Assembly (NCBI RefSeq): GCF_000328625.1 | Contig: NC_019978.1 | Coordinates: forward strand, 496,001 to 560,000 | Length of the DNA stretch: 64,000 nt | Source of the DNA: Halobacteroides halobius DSM 5150 | Lineage (GTDB): Bacteria > Bacillota > Halanaerobiia > Halobacteroidales > Halobacteroidaceae | Direction: 5' to 3' | Part shown: piece after piece, positions 8,111-16,225 of the stretch | Layout: every line of letters starts with the position of its first letter | Numbering within the stretch: the first letter of the stretch is position 1 | Notes under the pieces: model-generated | What the model was told of the DNA's origin: nothing | Database searches by the model: none | Seen by the model: only the letters and a program-made list of their open reading frames with translations | Position numbers and translations under genes: made by a program

Positions 8111-8545
8111 ATGGAGAAAGCAATTGTTGTATTTGGTTCAACAATGGGTAATACAGAGGACTTAGCTAGAAAAGTAGCAGATTCATTAGCTGTCAATTAT
8201 GAAGTTGTGAATAAAAATGTGACTAATACAGAGGTTGAAGAGTTAGAGGATTATGATGTAATAGTATTTGGTTCATCAACTTGGGGTGCTGGAGAGCTAC
8301 AAGACGATTTTCTTCCGTTTGCTAATTCTTTATCTCAGGCAGATATTGACTTATCAGGTAAGAAAGGAGCAGTATTTGGCCCGGGAGATACTGGTTATGG
8401 AGAAATGTTTTGTCAAGCAGTAGATACTTTAGAAGGTCAGTTAGAAGAATTAGGAATAAATCTTGTTGTTGAAGGATTTAAATGGGATGGAAGTATAACT
8501 TCAGAGGCTATAGCAGAAGTTGATAAGTGGGCCCAAGAAATATAA
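8111..8545 (+). CDS. Flavodoxin
   Basis: FMN electron carrier of 144 aa that can replace ferredoxin when iron is short; cytoplasmic. The phosphate loop GSTMGNTE (consensus T/S-x-T-G-x-T), the aromatic FMN loop SSTWGAGE and the GPGDTGYGEMFC loop are present. It lies between two Fur-box-like sites and ahead of feoAB, which fits induction under iron limitation. No frameshift or truncation seen. Confidence 0.92.
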   Translation: MEKAIVVFGSTMGNTEDLARKVADSLAVNYEVVNKNVTNTEVEELEDYDVIVFGSSTWGAGELQDDFLPFANSLSQADIDLSGKKGAVFGPGDTGYGEMFCQAVDTLEGQLEELGINLVVEGFKWDGSITSEAIAEVDKWAQEI

Positions 8546-8571
8546 CATAGAATATTTATTTTGCAATCTAT

Positions 8572-8586
8572 TGATAATGAGTTTCA
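8572..8586. promoter_or_regulatory. Fur-box-like site upstream of feoA copy 1
   Basis: TGATAATGAGTTTCA, the same 15 bases as at 8066. It lies 25 bases before the feoA start, which suggests feoAB can be controlled separately from the flavodoxin. Confidence 0.6.
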
Positions 8587-8611
8587 AAATATTTGATTAG
8601 GGGGGATAAAT

Positions 8612-8824
8612 ATGACTTTAGCAGATGTTAAACGGGGAGATAAATTTCAGGTTACTTTCATTCCAGACCAAGAGATTCGAGCTCAATCATTAAGGTTTGG
8701 GATTTCAGAAGGGGCCAAGGTATCTTGCGTTGAAAAAGTGCCAGGAGGACCAGTTATTGTTCAAAGAAATTTGCAGGAGATTGCAGTAGGTAGAAAATTA
8801 GCTAAAAAAATAGAGGTTAAATAA
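8612..8824 (+). CDS. feoA: FeoA iron(II) transport accessory protein, copy 1
   Basis: 70-aa SH3-like cytoplasmic protein needed for FeoB activity. Pattern: TLADVKRGD, then LRFGISEGAKV, then GGPVIVQ and a final IAVGRKLAKKI. It starts 16 bases upstream of feoB. I count 7 differences in 70 residues from the second copy at 11698. Confidence 0.93.
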   Translation: MTLADVKRGDKFQVTFIPDQEIRAQSLRFGISEGAKVSCVEKVPGGPVIVQRNLQEIAVGRKLAKKIEVK

Positions 8825-8840
8825 GAGGAGGAGTTTAAAA

Positions 8841-10682
8841 ATGGATTGTTGTGATATTAGTCATCAGGTTGATATACCAGCTGGTGCTAATAAGATAGTA
8901 TTAGCCGGGAATCCGAATGTAGGTAAGTCAATTTTCTTTAATTCATTTACAGGAGTTTATGTAGATGTATCAAATTATCCAGGAACAACTTTGGAGATTA
9001 GTTCAGGTAAGTATGGTGATGATGTTGTGTTAGATACACCGGGGGTTTATGGAGTATCTTCTTTTAATGATGAAGAAAGGTTAGCCCGGGATGTAATTGC
9101 CTCGGCTGATGTAGTTGTTAATATTGTAGATGCTGTTCATCTAGAACGAGATTTATTTTTAACCCAACAGATTATTGATATGGGTATTCCAGTAGTTGTA
9201 GCTCTAAATATGATGGATGAAGCCAAGAAGCAAGGTCTAGAGATTAATATTAATCAGTTAAGTGCAGAATTGGGAGTACCAGTAATTCCAACAGTAGCTC
9301 CTAAAGGTGAAGGATTAGATGAAGTAAAACAGGCAGTAAAAAGAGCTAAAGTTGGAAATAGTAGTTTAGGCTTTGAATCAGAATTAGCAGCAACTCGAGA
9401 GAAAGTAACTAACAGAAGAGAAGCTTTATTAGTGTTAGAAGGTGACCCTAATGTTGCTGCTAAAAATAGAGTAGAGCCATTAAATTATCAAGAAAAAATC
9501 TATAAGGAAAGAAGAAAACGGGTTAATGAATTAACAGAAGAAGTAGTTAGTCAAACAAGTGAAGGAAGTAGCTTTAAGACTAAATTAGGTCGAATGATGG
9601 TTAGGCCTTTAACAGGAGTTTCAATGTTAATAGCAGTTTTATATGCCTTATATCAGTTTGTAGGAGTTTTTATAGCTCAAACTGTAGTTGGAATTACAGA
9701 AGGACAGATTTTTGATGGAACGTACGAACCTTTTATTGAAGACTTAGTTGGTGGCTTGGTATCTCAGACATCCTTTATTGGCCAATTATTAATTGGAGAA
9801 TTTGGTGTATTGACTATGGCTGTTACATATACTTTTGGTTTACTACTGCCATTAGTTATCGGATTTTATTTATTTTTAGCTATACTAGAGGATTCAGGCT
9901 ATTTACCGCGAATTGCAGCTTTAGTTGATAGAGTATTAACTTCTTTAGGATTAAATGGTCGGGCTGTTATTCCAATGTTATTAGGTTTTGGTTGTGTGAC
10001 AATGGCAACAATAACTACTCGATTATTAGGTTCTAAGCGAGAAAGGATTATTGCTGTATTCTTATTAGGTTTAGCAATACCTTGCTCAGCCCAGTTAGGA
10101 GTTATTACTGGTTTGATTGCTCCATTAGGATTTAAATATTTTATGATTTATGTAGGAACTATTTTAGCTGTTTATGTACTAGCAGGAACTTTCTTAAATC
10201 GAGTTATGCCAGGCGAATCAACAGACTTATTAATTGATTTACCACCGCTTAGAATGCCTAAAATGAGTAATGTATTACAAAAGACATATATTAAGTCTAA
10301 ATCATTTATCAGAGAAGCAGGGCCAATCTTTGTGTTAGGATCAGTATTGATTACTATCATGCATTATTTTGGTTGGTTAACAGCTATTCAAAATACAGTA
10401 GCACCAATTACTGTTGGTTGGCTAGAATTACCTAAAGAAGCAGCGACAGCTTTCATTATGGGGATAGTAAGACGTGACTTTGGAGCAGCTGGTTTAAATG
10501 GTTTAAGTATGACTGCAGCTCAGACTACAATTTCTTTAATTACAATTACTTTATTTGTACCATGTAGTGCAGCAATGATGATTATGGTTAAAGAGCGAAG
10601 TTGGAAAGAATCTATAGCAATTTGGTTTGGTAGTTGGTTTACTGCCTTTATTGTAGGTGGTTTGGTAGCACAATTGATATAA
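8841..10682 (+). CDS. feoB: FeoB iron(II) transporter, copy 1
   Basis: GTP-driven Fe(II) importer of the inner membrane. 613 aa. It has a Cys-bearing N-terminus (MDCCDI), then a G domain with G1 GNPNVGKS, G2 in SNYPGTT, G3 DTPG and G4 NMMD, then a membrane domain with two Gate repeats (LLGFGCVTMATITTR and the later GIVRRDFGAAGL). It is shorter than E. coli FeoB (about 770 aa), lacking a long cytoplasmic tail. A near-identical copy lies at 11928. No feoC is seen. Confidence 0.95.
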   Translation: MDCCDISHQVDIPAGANKIVLAGNPNVGKSIFFNSFTGVYVDVSNYPGTTLEISSGKYGDDVVLDTPGVYGVSSFNDEERLARDVIASADVVVNIVDAVHLERDLFLTQQIIDMGIPVVVALNMMDEAKKQGLEININQLSAELGVPVIPTVAPKGEGLDEVKQAVKRAKVGNSSLGFESELAATREKVTNRREALLVLEGDPNVAAKNRVEPLNYQEKIYKERRKRVNELTEEVVSQTSEGSSFKTKLGRMMVRPLTGVSMLIAVLYALYQFVGVFIAQTVVGITEGQIFDGTYEPFIEDLVGGLVSQTSFIGQLLIGEFGVLTMAVTYTFGLLLPLVIGFYLFLAILEDSGYLPRIAALVDRVLTSLGLNGRAVIPMLLGFGCVTMATITTRLLGSKRERIIAVFLLGLAIPCSAQLGVITGLIAPLGFKYFMIYVGTILAVYVLAGTFLNRVMPGESTDLLIDLPPLRMPKMSNVLQKTYIKSKSFIREAGPIFVLGSVLITIMHYFGWLTAIQNTVAPITVGWLELPKEAATAFIMGIVRRDFGAAGLNGLSMTAAQTTISLITITLFVPCSAAMMIMVKERSWKESIAIWFGSWFTAFIVGGLVAQLI

Positions 10683-10770
10683 GTGTCAGTGGAGAAGTGA
10701 GTGGGAGTAGATTTAAAGCTGCTCGTAATCGTTTTGGTTACTATAAAGTCTATAAAAAGAGTGATTGATT

Positions 10771-11202
10771 ATGAAGATAAATCTTAAGAACTTAAAAACT
10801 ATATTGGCAGCAAATAATTATCAGTTGACTTTTCAGCGCAAGTTGATTTTACAATTATTTTTAAATACTAAAGAAAAACATCTTAGTGCAGAAGATATTT
10901 ATAATAGTATAAAAGATGAGCATCCGTCTATTGGGTTATCAACTATTTATCGTACTTTGGATACTTTTTTAAATTCAGGAATAATTAAAGAGTTAGACTT
11001 TGATACTAAATGTCGGTGTTATGAACTAAAAGATGAAGGAGTTTCTCATCATTATCATTTGATTTGTATTAAATGTAATAAGATAGTAGAAACTAATGGA
11101 AAGATGATAGATAGAATGAAGTTATGTGTAAAAAATAAATATAATTTTAAAGTATTAGATCATAAAATTAAAATTCATGGTTACTGTGAAGAATGTTCCT
11201 GA
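10771..11202 (+). CDS. Fur-family metal-responsive repressor
   Basis: 143 aa. The N-terminal winged helix contains QLTFQRKLIL and GLSTIYRTLD. The dimerisation domain has the HHYHLICIKC metal motif and a second Cys pair at the C-terminus (CEEC), giving a structural zinc site. It lies between the two feoAB pairs, next to several Fur boxes, so it is the obvious local regulator. PerR or Zur cannot be excluded without comparison. I chose the ATG at 10771; the TTG at 10765 would lie too close to GAGTGA. Confidence 0.9.
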   Translation: MKINLKNLKTILAANNYQLTFQRKLILQLFLNTKEKHLSAEDIYNSIKDEHPSIGLSTIYRTLDTFLNSGIIKELDFDTKCRCYELKDEGVSHHYHLICIKCNKIVETNGKMIDRMKLCVKNKYNFKVLDHKIKIHGYCEECS

Positions 11203-11281
11203 TTTAGTAATATTGTATAAGCTAACGAACTTTATAGCTTGCTAACTGATTATGGTTTTCATTCATATTTTTAATATTTTA

Positions 11282-11310
11282 TTGATACATCAAAAGAAAT
11301 GTGCTAGTAT
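11282..11310 (+). promoter_or_regulatory. Probable promoter of the ferredoxin gene
   Basis: TTGATA and TAGTAT separated by 17 bases. A weak Fur-like sequence TGATTATGGTTTTCA lies just upstream at 11247-11261. Confidence 0.45.
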
Positions 11311-11362
11311 ATAAATAGTAAAAATATGACTTACATAATTACTATTAAATGAGGTGAAATAA

Positions 11363-11527
11363 ATGGCTTATACAATTACTGATGCTTGTATTTCTTGTGG
11401 AGTTTGTGCAGGTACTTGCCCAGTTGATGCAATTTCTGAAGGAGATTCTAAATATGACATTTCTGATGATTGTATTGATTGTGGAGCTTGTGCTAGTTCT
11501 TGCCCAACGGACGCAATTGAAGAGTAA
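11363..11527 (+). CDS. 2[4Fe-4S] ferredoxin
   Basis: A 54-aa clostridial-type ferredoxin with two complete Cys-x2-Cys-x2-Cys-x3-Cys-Pro motifs: CISCGVCAGTCP and CIDCGACASSCP. The Cys positions allow two [4Fe-4S] clusters. GAGGTGA precedes the ATG. It carries low-potential electrons in the cytoplasm for enzymes such as the NfnAB complex encoded at 44.9 kb. It has its own promoter and terminator, between the two feoAB copies. Confidence 0.95.
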   Translation: MAYTITDACISCGVCAGTCPVDAISEGDSKYDISDDCIDCGACASSCPTDAIEE

Positions 11528-11538
11528 TTTAATTGTCA

Positions 11539-11573
11539 GCTCTCAGGTTAATTCCTGAGGGCTTATTTTTTTT
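11539..11573 (+). terminator. Rho-independent terminator after ferredoxin
   Basis: Nine-bp stem GCTCTCAGG/CCTGAGGGC (one G-U pair), loop of six, then a T-rich tail TTATTTTTTTT. Confidence 0.85.
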
Positions 11574-11579
11574 ATAATA

Positions 11580-11608
11580 TTGACTTTTTAAATCGAATGT
11601 ATTATAAT
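11580..11608 (+). promoter_or_regulatory. Sigma-A promoter of feoAB copy 2
   Basis: TTGACT and TATAAT separated by 17 bases. Fur-box-like sequences begin 15 bases downstream. Confidence 0.75.
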
Positions 11609-11622
11609 GTACTTAAATAAAA

Positions 11623-11666
11623 TGAGAATGGTTTTTATTTTTACATAATGATGATAAAGATTATCA
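11623..11666. promoter_or_regulatory. Two Fur-box-like sites before feoAB copy 2
   Basis: TGAGAATGGTTTTTA (11623-11637) is a degenerate Fur-like site near the expected transcription start. TGATAAAGATTATCA (11652-11666) is a near-perfect palindrome (6-3-6) close to the Fur consensus. This control region differs from that of copy 1, so the two transporters may respond at different iron levels. Confidence 0.65.
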
Positions 11667-11697
11667 ATTATAAGTATAAGGAGAAGGAGGAATAAAT

Positions 11698-11910
11698 ATG
11701 ACTTTGGCAGATGTTAAACGAGGAGATAAATTTCAGATTGCTTCCATTCCAGACCAAGGGATTCGAGCGCAGACATTAAGATTTGGGATTTCAGAGGGGG
11801 CCAAGGTATCTTGTGTTGAAAAAGTACCTGGAGGACCAGTTATTGTACAAAGAAATTTACAAGAAATTGCAGTAGGAAGAAAGTTAGCTAAAAGAATAGA
11901 GGTTCAGTAA
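11698..11910 (+). CDS. feoA: FeoA iron(II) transport accessory protein, copy 2
   Basis: 70 aa, with the same pattern as copy 1 at 8612 (TLADVKRGD, GISEGAKVSCVEKV, GGPVIVQ). The differences cluster around residues 14-26 and at the C-terminus. AAGGAGGAA precedes the ATG. It is 17 bases from feoB copy 2. Confidence 0.93.
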   Translation: MTLADVKRGDKFQIASIPDQGIRAQTLRFGISEGAKVSCVEKVPGGPVIVQRNLQEIAVGRKLAKRIEVQ

Positions 11911-11927
11911 ATAAGGAGGATTTAGAA

Positions 11928-13769
11928 ATGGATTGTTGTGATATAAGTCATCAAATAGATATTCCAGCTGATGCTGATAAGATAGTCTTAGCCGGGAATC
12001 CAAATGTAGGTAAGTCAATTTTCTTTAGTTCTTTTACGGGGGTTTATGTTGATGTTTCAAATTACCCTGGTACAACGTTAGATATTAGTTCAGGTAAATA
12101 TGGGGATGATGTAGTATTAGATACACCAGGAGTTTATGGAGTATCTTCTTTTAATGATGAAGAACGAGTAGCGCGAGATGTAATTGCCTCGGCTGATGTA
12201 GTAGTTAATATTGTAGATGCTGTTCATCTAGAACGAGATTTATTTTTAACCCAACAGATTATTGATATGGGTATTCCAGTAGTTGTAGCTCTAAATATGA
12301 TGGATGAAGCTAAGAGACGAGGACTAGAGATTAATATTAATCAGTTAAGTGCAGAATTGGGAGTACCAGTAATTCCAACAGTAGCTCCTAAAGGTAAAGG
12401 ATTAGATGAAGTAAAAGAAGCAGTTAAAAGAGCTAAAGTTGGCAATAGTAGTTTAGAGTTAGAATCAGAATTAGCTGCTACTGAAGAGAAAGTAACTAAT
12501 AGAAGAGAAGCTTTATTGGTGTTAGAAGGTGATCCTAATGTTGCTGCCAAAAATAAAGTAGATCCTTTAGAGTATCAAGAAAGAATCTATAAAGACAGAA
12601 GAAAACGGGTTAATGAATTAACAGAAGAAGTAGTTAGTCAAACAAGTGAAGGAAGTAGCTTTAAGACTAAATTAGGTCGAATGATGGTTAGACCACTGAC
12701 TGGAGTACCTATGTTATTAGCTGTTCTATATGCTTTATATCAACTTGTAGGGGTTTTTATTGCTCAAACTGTAGTTGGTATTACAGAAGGAAAGATATTT
12801 GATGGAATGTATGAACCTTTTATTGAGAATGTCGTTGGTAATTTGGTTTCTCATACATCCTTTATTGGTCAATTATTAATTGGTGAGTTTGGTGTATTGA
12901 CTATGGCTGTTACATATACTTTTGGCTTATTACTTCCATTAGTTATAGGGTTTTATTTATTCTTATCTATACTAGAGGATTCAGGTTATTTACCACGGAT
13001 TGCCGCTTTAGTCGATCGTATGTTAACAGCTTTAGGGTTAAATGGTCGAGCTGTTATTCCTATGTTATTAGGTTTTGGTTGTGTAACGATGGCCACAATT
13101 ACTACCCGATTATTAGGTTCTAAGCGAGAGCGGATTATAGCTGTTTTCTTATTAGGTTTAGCAATACCTTGTTCAGCTCAGTTAGGAGTTATTGCTGGTT
13201 TAATTGCACCATTAGGATTTAAATATTTTATGATTTATGTCGGTACTATCTTGGCAGTTTATGTGTTGGCAGGTACTTTCTTAAATCGAGTTATGCCTGG
13301 AGAATCAACTGATTTATTAATTGATTTACCACCACTTAGAATACCAAAAATGAGTAATGTATTACAAAAGACATATATTAAGTCTAAATCATTTATTAAA
13401 GAAGCTGGGCCAATCTTTGTGTTAGGATCAGTAGTGATTACTATAATGCAGTATTTTGGGTGGTTAACAGCTATTCAAAATGCAGTAGCACCAATTACTG
13501 TTGGTTGGTTACAATTACCTAAAGAAGCAGCGACAGCTTTTATTATGGGGATAGTAAGACGTGACTTTGGAGCAGCTGGTTTAACTGGTTTAAGTATGAC
13601 AGCAGCTCAAACAACAGTTTCTTTAATTACAATTACTTTATTTGTACCATGTATTGCAGCAATGATGATTATGGTTAAAGAAAGAAATTGGAAAGAATCT
13701 ATAGCAATTTGGTTTGGTAGTTGGATTACAGCTTTTACTGTAGGTGGTATAGTAGCACAACTGATATAA
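11928..13769 (+). CDS. feoB: FeoB iron(II) transporter, copy 2
   Basis: 613 aa, the same length as copy 1 and nearly identical along its whole length. The G motifs GNPNVGKS, DTPG and NMMD and the Gate repeats are intact. Differences are mostly conservative, but the VPCSAAMM of copy 1 is VPCIAAMM here. Unlike copy 1, it is followed 15 bases later by a small zinc-ribbon gene. Long identical nucleotide stretches point to a recent tandem duplication or gene conversion. Confidence 0.95.
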   Translation: MDCCDISHQIDIPADADKIVLAGNPNVGKSIFFSSFTGVYVDVSNYPGTTLDISSGKYGDDVVLDTPGVYGVSSFNDEERVARDVIASADVVVNIVDAVHLERDLFLTQQIIDMGIPVVVALNMMDEAKRRGLEININQLSAELGVPVIPTVAPKGKGLDEVKEAVKRAKVGNSSLELESELAATEEKVTNRREALLVLEGDPNVAAKNKVDPLEYQERIYKDRRKRVNELTEEVVSQTSEGSSFKTKLGRMMVRPLTGVPMLLAVLYALYQLVGVFIAQTVVGITEGKIFDGMYEPFIENVVGNLVSHTSFIGQLLIGEFGVLTMAVTYTFGLLLPLVIGFYLFLSILEDSGYLPRIAALVDRMLTALGLNGRAVIPMLLGFGCVTMATITTRLLGSKRERIIAVFLLGLAIPCSAQLGVIAGLIAPLGFKYFMIYVGTILAVYVLAGTFLNRVMPGESTDLLIDLPPLRIPKMSNVLQKTYIKSKSFIKEAGPIFVLGSVVITIMQYFGWLTAIQNAVAPITVGWLQLPKEAATAFIMGIVRRDFGAAGLTGLSMTAAQTTVSLITITLFVPCIAAMMIMVKERNWKESIAIWFGSWITAFTVGGIVAQLI

Positions 13770-13784
13770 GAAGTAGGTGAAAAA

Positions 13785-13925
13785 ATGGAGTGTAATACTA
13801 GTAAACAGGTTAGAACCTGTTCTCAGTGTGGTTATGAAGTTACAGATCCTGAAAAAATAAGGTGTCCTCGTTGTTTTAAGATATTATTAAAGAAGTGTTC
13901 AGAGTGTGATAAATGTAGTTTATGA
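13785..13925 (+). CDS. Small FeoB-associated zinc-ribbon protein
   Basis: A 46-aa protein (MECNTSKQVRTCSQCGY...) with nine cysteines. CSQCG and CPRC form a four-Cys zinc-ribbon-like site, and the tail CSECDKC could bind another metal. AGGTGA lies 5 bases before the ATG. It follows feoB copy 2 directly and ends in the same operon terminator. Small Cys-rich proteins often accompany FeoB and may take the place of FeoC; whether it binds Zn, Fe or a cluster cannot be seen here. Confidence 0.75.
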   Translation: MECNTSKQVRTCSQCGYEVTDPEKIRCPRCFKILLKKCSECDKCSL

Positions 13926-13928
13926 TAG

Positions 13929-13960
13929 GAAAGGCCAACTTTTTTAGGTTGGCCTTTTTT
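13929..13960 (+). terminator. Rho-independent terminator of feoAB copy 2
   Basis: Stem AAAGGCCAAC/GTTGGCCTTT, followed by a T run that merges with the left end of the 400-bp element. Confidence 0.85.
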
Positions 13961-14357
13961 GATATATAGTTTAACTTTTAGATTGCTGAGAGAGGATTTC
14001 TCACTAGATAAATTCCTCAAAATTCGTCTAAGCTTACTTCCATAAAAATAAGGTTAAGCTAATCAAAATAGATGATTAGCTAACCCAAACCTTATTTTTA
14101 TTCCAGTTCACTAAGACTCATTAATGAAAAATTCATGAGTCGTTGCGAAACCCTCTCCAGCAATTACTAAAGGTATTGTGGGGCTTTTGGACTGTCTTAT
14201 AGTTTTTGTTCATATGCTTTGAATGAAAGGTAAAATAGATATGAATAAGCAAATCTATGATTTGGTTTATCTAATTTTACCTGGAATGAAATGAACAAAA
14301 ACTATTTAAGGAAAAAGCCACACAATGCCTCATTGAGAAGTGCCACTATATATCAAT
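13958..14357 (+). mobile_element. 400-bp structured non-autonomous element, copy A
   Basis: Starts TTTGATATATAGT and ends ACTATATATCAAT, giving near-perfect 13-bp terminal inverted repeats. It has no ORF. The inside holds nested hairpins: AATAAGGTTAAGCTAATCA pairs with TGATTAGCTAACCCAAACCTTATT around 14048-14100, and a long arm from ATAGTTTTTGTTCAT to ATGAACAAAAACTAT spans about 14200-14310. A copy about 96% identical by eye lies in opposite orientation at 44445-44845. The left end abuts a terminator T-run. Probably a MITE; a structured RNA is an alternative. Confidence 0.8.
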
Positions 14358-14440
14358 GTTGTGTCATTAATTACCTCTTTTTTTCTCAACTAGTATAAGT
14401 TAAAATTAATATAGTATCTAATATTAAAAGAGGTGGAAAG

Positions 14441-15160
14441 ATGAAACGAGCTACACTAATAATTACTATACTAATTCTATTATTGAATACGACTACTATT
14501 TTAGCAGCACCAGGATTTGAGATGGGTTTTAATCGCTTGCAGTCAAAGTATCAATTGAATGATTCTTTTAGTGAGAGAATGGTACTTAAGGAATTAATAG
14601 GTGGAGTAAATTTAGATTCTGGCTTATCTTTACAGGCTAGTTATACCTTTGGTGATTATGATAATTATCTAGATGCTAATTTAAAAGAGGTTAACTTAAA
14701 ACTAACTAAGGATTTTTTATTTTCGCCAGAAAAGAAGTTAGCTTTAGGTATAGCAGGGAACTATTCAAACTTTACTACTAGTATATTTAGTCAAAAGTTA
14801 TTTAATATTGAGAGCCAAGGACTTGATTTAGTAGTAGATCTAGAAAAGAGATTAACAGAAAGAATTGGCTTATTTGCTAATGGAGGGTATAATTTAGCTG
14901 GAAGGTATCAAATTGATTCTCCCCTCTTAAATAATAATCTCGAACAATTAACTAATTATGAAATAAACAGTGATTATTATTTACAGACTGGGTTTAAGTT
15001 TAAGTTGGCCCCTCAATTAAAATTCAGATTTGGTTATAAGATAAGTCGAGAGAATATCAAAAATAAAGATTTCAATAATTTAAAAATTGATGCTTATAAT
15101 TTATCAGAGGTAAATATCTTAAAACAGGGGATTTTCTTTGGAGCAGAGACTAAGTTTTAG
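14441..15160 (+). CDS. Secreted outer-membrane beta-barrel-like protein
   Basis: 239 aa. A clear signal peptide (about residues 1-22, ending LAAP) is followed by many short amphipathic strands with alternating polar and aromatic residues (GLSLQASYTFGDYDNY, LFANGGYNLAGRY, YYLQTGFKFKL, LKFRFGYKIS). The last residue is Phe (AETKF), as in BamA-inserted barrels. AGAGGTGG precedes the ATG. I do not recognise a specific family; size and pattern suggest an 8-12 strand barrel. It supports a diderm envelope. It has its own terminator. Confidence 0.7.
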   Translation: MKRATLIITILILLLNTTTILAAPGFEMGFNRLQSKYQLNDSFSERMVLKELIGGVNLDSGLSLQASYTFGDYDNYLDANLKEVNLKLTKDFLFSPEKKLALGIAGNYSNFTTSIFSQKLFNIESQGLDLVVDLEKRLTERIGLFANGGYNLAGRYQIDSPLLNNNLEQLTNYEINSDYYLQTGFKFKLAPQLKFRFGYKISRENIKNKDFNNLKIDAYNLSEVNILKQGIFFGAETKF

Positions 15161-15165
15161 TAGTT

Positions 15166-15189
15166 AGTGGCCTGGGGGCCACTTTTTTT
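15166..15189 (+). terminator. Rho-independent terminator after the barrel gene
   Basis: Perfect 7-bp stem AGTGGCC/GGCCACT with a 4-base loop, then a run of T. Confidence 0.9.
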
Positions 15190-15292
15190 ATTGTATAAAA
15201 ATTTCTGAAATCAATAAAATTGTTGTTATTATAGTTGACTAATTATACAATAAATTAGTAAGAGACTAAATAATGTGATAGGAGGAAAAAGA

Positions 15293-15706
15293 ATGGTTGA
15301 AACTATTAAGCGAGGGTTTAAGAAAGCATTAGATAGTTATTTAGCATTAGTAAAAATAATTATTCCAGTTTATATATTAGTTACTTTTATTAAGTATACT
15401 GGTGGAATTAATTATTTGGCTCAGATTTTTAAGCCAATGATGAAGTTAGTTGGTTTACCTGGAGAAGCGGTATTAGCTTTACTAACAGGTTACTTACTAA
15501 ATATTTATGGTGCACTTGCAGTTATAGCTAGCTTAGATTTAACTGTTCGAGAGATAACTATTTTAGGGACTATGTTAGGAATTGCTCATAGTTTAATTAT
15601 TGAAGCCGCTGTGATTAAAAAGATAAATGGTAGATTGATTGCTTTAATTAGTCTAAGGGTTATTTTATCTATAGTAGCAGGGTTTATTTTAAATTTATTA
15701 TTATAG
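15293..15706 (+). CDS. Gate-domain (nucleoside-recognition) membrane protein, first half
   Basis: 137 aa with about four hydrophobic helices and a Gate-type core (GLPGEAVLALLTGYLLNIYG). The Gate domain also occurs in nucleoside transporters, SpmA/SpmB and FeoB. The ATG at 15293 is chosen because AGGAGG lies 7 bases before it. A second Gate protein follows after 11 bases. The pair resembles one SpmA/SpmB-like or transporter unit split in two. The substrate is unknown. Confidence 0.75.
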   Translation: MVETIKRGFKKALDSYLALVKIIIPVYILVTFIKYTGGINYLAQIFKPMMKLVGLPGEAVLALLTGYLLNIYGALAVIASLDLTVREITILGTMLGIAHSLIIEAAVIKKINGRLIALISLRVILSIVAGFILNLLL

Positions 15707-15717
15707 GAGGTTTTAAT

Positions 15718-16200
15718 ATGGAATGGTCTCTCTTTTTTTCGGAAGTAGTGTGGGGAAGTTGGTCGATGTTAAAGAAGATTGCTTTAATTATTTTTCCATT
15801 ATTAATAGGAGTTGAAGTAGCTGATGAAATAGGAATTTTAGATAGATTGGCCCAATTGTTCAATCCGATTTTAAAGTATTTTAAGTTACCTAAAGAGGCA
15901 AGTATCCCTTTGTTAGTAGCTCAGATTTTTGGTTTAACTTATGGCGCAGGGGTTATTTTGCGTAGTGTTGAGGAAGATCAATTAAGTGCTAGTGATTTAA
16001 TGACGTTGGCTATCTTTTTAGTAATTTGTCATGCTGCTATAGAAGATACTCTATTATTTGCTGCTTTAGGGGCCAATGGCTTGATCATATTAGGAATGCG
16101 AGTAGTTTTAGCAATTGTAATCACTTATTTATATGCTAAGTATTTTGTGGAAAAAGATCAATTAGAAATTGAGAAATTAAGAGAAGTTGATTGTTGCTAA
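15718..16200 (+). CDS. Gate-domain (nucleoside-recognition) membrane protein, second half
   Basis: 160 aa with 4-5 hydrophobic helices and a second Gate core (KLPKEASIPLLVAQIFGLTYGAG). It partners the preceding gene and is preceded by AGGAGG. The C-terminus is a charged helix ending DCC, similar in character to the Cys pair at the FeoB N-termini. Possible roles are transport of a small solute or a spore-maturation function; neither can be fixed from sequence. Confidence 0.75.
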   Translation: MEWSLFFSEVVWGSWSMLKKIALIIFPLLIGVEVADEIGILDRLAQLFNPILKYFKLPKEASIPLLVAQIFGLTYGAGVILRSVEEDQLSASDLMTLAIFLVICHAAIEDTLLFAALGANGLIILGMRVVLAIVITYLYAKYFVEKDQLEIEKLREVDCC

Positions 16201-16225
16201 TAGTATTTAAAGAAGGGAGTAGAGG

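Noticed and set aside
10697-10768. A 23-codon GTG ORF (basic peptide SGSRFKAARNRFGYY...) between feoB copy 1 and the Fur-family gene
   Set aside because: The ribosome site GGAG is only two bases from the GTG, and it has no counterpart after feoB copy 2. It is kept as a note only.
13832-14020. Minus-strand ORF across the end of the feoAB2 operon
   Set aside because: It overlaps the zinc-ribbon gene, the terminator and the 400-bp element, and has no sensible protein features.
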